Source of the DNA: Planctomycetota bacterium
Lineage (GTDB): Bacteria; Planctomycetota; UBA11346
Assembly (NCBI GenBank): GCA_013821615.1
Contig: JACDGQ010000120.1
Span: forward strand, 1 to 8,106
Length of the DNA: 8,106 nucleotides
Reading direction: 5' to 3'
The notes under the pieces are model-generated. The model worked only from the letters and a program-made list of their open reading frames with translations. It had not been told where the DNA came from and searched no databases. Of the stretch, positions 6,250-8,106 are shown piece by piece (within the stretch, counting starts at the first letter, position 1; every line of letters starts with the position of its first letter). Made by a program: the position numbers and the translations under genes.

Positions 6250-7051
6250 GGCGCTCATCCACCTGCTGATCATCGCCGGAGCGGCATCGGCGCTGATGGT
6301 GGCGCTGTGGCTTGTGCAGCGCGCGCGCCGCGACGCCAGCCTGGTCGACGCCGGCTGGGCCTTCGGCATCGGCGCGGGCGCGGTGCTGCTGCTCGCCCTC
6401 GGTGGGGGCGATCCCACCCGGCGCGTGGTGGCGGGCGCGCTGATCGCGGTATGGTCGCTGCGCCTGACCGTCCACCTGGTGCGCGACCGCGTGATCGGAA
6501 AACCCGAGGACGGCCGCTACCAGGAGCTGCGCCGGCGCTGGGGTGCGCGCGCGAACGTGTGGTTCTTCGTGTTCTTCCAGTTCCAGGCGCTGCTCGTGGT
6601 GGTCTTCACCACGCCCTTCCTGGTGATCGCCACGGACACCGCCGCCTTCGGCGGCAGCGGCGACTGGGCCGGCATCCTGATCTGGGTGGTCGCGCTGGGG
6701 GGCGAAGCGCTCGCCGACCGTGAACTCGCCGCCTGGCGCCGCGATCCCGCCAACCGCGGCCGCACCTGCCGCGCGGGCCTGTGGCGGTATTCGCGCCACC
6801 CCAACTACTTCGGTGAGTGGCTGCACTGGTTCGCCTACGTCGCCCTGGCCGCGGCCTCGCCGTGGATGGGCGTGACCTGGCTGGTGCCGGCGCTGCTGCT
6901 GTTCCTGCTCCTGAAAGTCACCGGCATCCCGCCCACCGAGGCGCGTGCCCTGGCCAGCCGCGGCGACGACTACCGCGCGTACCAGCGCACCACCAGCGCC
7001 TTCATCCCCTGGTTCCCGAAACGGGACCCCACGCCTACGGAGTCGCCATGA
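6242..7051 (+). CDS. DUF1295 membrane protein, steroid 5-alpha-reductase-like
   Basis: A 269-residue polytopic membrane protein of the DUF1295/COG3752 family, related to steroid 5-alpha reductases and isoprenylcysteine methyltransferases. Hydrophobic segments are at about 4-25, 41-54, 62-80, 106-130, 142-155 and 197-227. Diagnostic features are DASLVDAGWA (31-40), EDGRY (89-93), GLWRYSRHPNYFGEW (179-193, with R185, H186, N188 and E192) and a C-terminal YRAYQRTTSAFIPWFP block (244-259). In characterised relatives this C-terminal region binds NADPH and the protein reduces a double bond; which substrate applies here is unknown. In this cluster it could reduce a methylene or conjugated acyl intermediate made by the methyltransferases. 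The start is GTG 6242, set by GGAGG, overlapping the DUF2878 stop by 8 nt. The stop overlaps the next start as ATGA, so the two proteins are probably made together. Confidence 0.88.
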   Translation: MPEALIHLLIIAGAASALMVALWLVQRARRDASLVDAGWAFGIGAGAVLLLALGGGDPTRRVVAGALIAVWSLRLTVHLVRDRVIGKPEDGRYQELRRRWGARANVWFFVFFQFQALLVVVFTTPFLVIATDTAAFGGSGDWAGILIWVVALGGEALADRELAAWRRDPANRGRTCRAGLWRYSRHPNYFGEWLHWFAYVALAAASPWMGVTWLVPALLLFLLLKVTGIPPTEARALASRGDDYRAYQRTTSAFIPWFPKRDPTPTESP

Positions 7052-8079
7052 GCCTTGGACTCGATCTCGCCGAACGCGGCCTCCTTCCCGACGCCGTCAC
7101 CCGCCTCGGGATCCGCCGCCTGCTGCGCGACCGTCTGCGCAGCGAATCGCACGGCGGCCCGGAAGGCGACCAGCAGCACCTCATGGGTTTGGTCGAAGAG
7201 CTCAAGCGCAGCCCGCTCGCCGTGCACACCGACGCGGCCAACGCGCAGCACTACGAGGTGCCCGCGGAGTTCTATCTCCAAGTGCTGGGCAAGCGGCTGA
7301 AGTACAGCTCGTGCTACTATCCCGACGGCGTCACCGGGCTCGACCAGGCCGAAGAGGTGATGCTCGGCATGACTTGCGAGCGCGCGCAGCTCGCCGACGG
7401 CATGGACATCCTCGAGATCGGCTGCGGCTGGGGCTCGCTGACGCTGTGGATGGCCGAGAAGTACCCGCACGCGCGCATCACCGCGGTCTCGAACTCCGCC
7501 TCGCAGCGCGAATTCATCACGGCGCGGGCGCGCGAGCGCGGTTTCGCCAACGTCACAGTGATCACCGCGAACATGATCGGCTTCGACACCCAGCTGCGCT
7601 TCGACCGCGTGGTGTCGGTGGAGTGCTTCGAGCACCTGCGCAACTACCACGAGCTGTTTCGCCGGATCTCCACGTGGCTGAAGCCCGACGGCAAGCTCTT
7701 CACCCACGTCTTCAGCCACAGCCGCTTCGCCTACCCGTTCGAGACCAGCGGCACGGACGACTGGATGGGCAAGCATTTCTTCACCGGCGGCATCATGCCC
7801 TCCGACCAGCTCTTCCTGTATTTCCAGGAGCACCTCGCCATCGCCGCGCACTGGCGCGTCGACGGCACCCACTACGCGCGCACCGCGCGCGGCTGGCTCG
7901 ACAACCTCGACCGCCGCCGCGACACCGTCATGGGCTTCTTCCGCCGCGACGCCGATCACAAGCTCGCCACCGTGCGCTGCGAGCGCTGGCGCATGTTCTT
8001 CATGGCCTGCGAGGAATTGTTCGGCTACGCGAAGGGGCAGGAGTGGATCGTGAGCCACTATTTGTTCACGCGGAGATAG
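7048..8079 (+). CDS. SAM methyltransferase, coclaurine N-methyltransferase-like (CFA superfamily)
   Basis: A 343-residue SAM-dependent methyltransferase of the CFA synthase superfamily, but from a different branch from the one at 4323. Motifs are KYSSCYY (85-91), LEIGCGWGS (122-130), ECFEH (192-196), THVFSH (219-224, with H220 at the place of the E. coli HTI His), SDQLFLYFQ, and the C-terminal FGY-GQEW-SHYLF block (325-342). This order, especially the end block and the CERAQ segment, matches plant coclaurine N-methyltransferases and their bacterial homologues. Alkaloid methylation is not implied; the context points to an acyl-chain or other lipid substrate. No signal peptide or membrane helix is visible. 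ATG 7048 overlaps the DUF1295 stop as ATGA, and the upstream frame is only a shadow of DUF1295. It ends at TAG 8077-8079, directly before a heptamer repeat, so the operon may end here. Confidence 0.88.
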   Translation: MSLGLDLAERGLLPDAVTRLGIRRLLRDRLRSESHGGPEGDQQHLMGLVEELKRSPLAVHTDAANAQHYEVPAEFYLQVLGKRLKYSSCYYPDGVTGLDQAEEVMLGMTCERAQLADGMDILEIGCGWGSLTLWMAEKYPHARITAVSNSASQREFITARARERGFANVTVITANMIGFDTQLRFDRVVSVECFEHLRNYHELFRRISTWLKPDGKLFTHVFSHSRFAYPFETSGTDDWMGKHFFTGGIMPSDQLFLYFQEHLAIAAHWRVDGTHYARTARGWLDNLDRRRDTVMGFFRRDADHKLATVRCERWRMFFMACEELFGYAKGQEWIVSHYLFTRR

Positions 8080-8083
8080 GCGC

Positions 8084-8106
8084 GAGGTGGGAGGTGGGAG
8101 GTGGGA
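8084..8106 (+). repeat. Tandem 7-bp repeat GAGGTGG (cut by window edge)
   Basis: Three exact GAGGTGG units (8084, 8091, 8098) plus the first two bases of a fourth run off the right edge. The unit length equals that of the 771-847 and 945-1007 arrays although the sequence differs. The full extent and any inverted partner lie outside the window. Confidence 0.75.

Noticed and set aside
6817..7047. Upstream extension of the CNMT-like methyltransferase
   Set aside because: The sequence lies inside the DUF1295 gene and is an out-of-frame reading of it; ATG 7048 overlaps the DUF1295 stop as ATGA.

Overview
The window is GC-rich, densely coded DNA from a Pseudomonadota bacterium. GC-biased third codon positions, short gene overlaps and tandem 7-bp GCTGACG/GCTGATG repeats suggest a betaproteobacterium of the Thauera/Azoarcus type. 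That placement is inference; no rRNA or other phylogenetic marker is present. All eight genes lie on the + strand.

Layout. (1) 1-753: the 3' part of a membrane-anchored anti-sigma factor with a long coiled coil and a C-terminal RskA domain; its start lies left of the window. (2) 754-1024: a non-coding spacer with two arrays of 7-bp repeats facing each other in inverted orientation. (3) 1025-4175: a tightly coupled trio of FAD-dependent oxidoreductase (COG2907 type), DUF1365 protein and membrane acyl desaturase, closed by a clear intrinsic terminator at 4201-4233. (4) 4323-8079: a second coupled set of cyclopropane-fatty-acid-synthase-like methyltransferase, DUF2878 membrane protein, DUF1295 membrane protein (steroid 5-alpha-reductase-like) and a second, distinct SAM methyltransferase that resembles plant coclaurine N-methyltransferase. 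(5) 8080-8106: the beginning of another 7-bp tandem repeat (GAGGTGG), cut by the window edge.

Together the seven complete genes look like a lipid-modification locus. The desaturase would supply or alter acyl double bonds. The two methyltransferases would add one-carbon units from S-adenosylmethionine to unsaturated acyl chains. The FAD enzyme, DUF1365 and DUF1295 proteins would then oxidise, oxygenate or reduce the product. COG2907 + DUF1365 + CFA-like genes occur in ECF sigma/anti-sigma-controlled stress regulons such as RpoE-ChrR of Rhodobacter sphaeroides, where related genes have been tied to methylated furan fatty acids. The anti-sigma gene next door fits a stress-controlled membrane-lipid role, but the chemical product here is not known from sequence. 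The most notable points are the separate-gene form of the two-domain plant cyclopropane synthase, the second CNMT-like methyltransferase coupled to DUF1295, the changed active-site residues in the first methyltransferase, and the heptamer arrays bracketing the locus.
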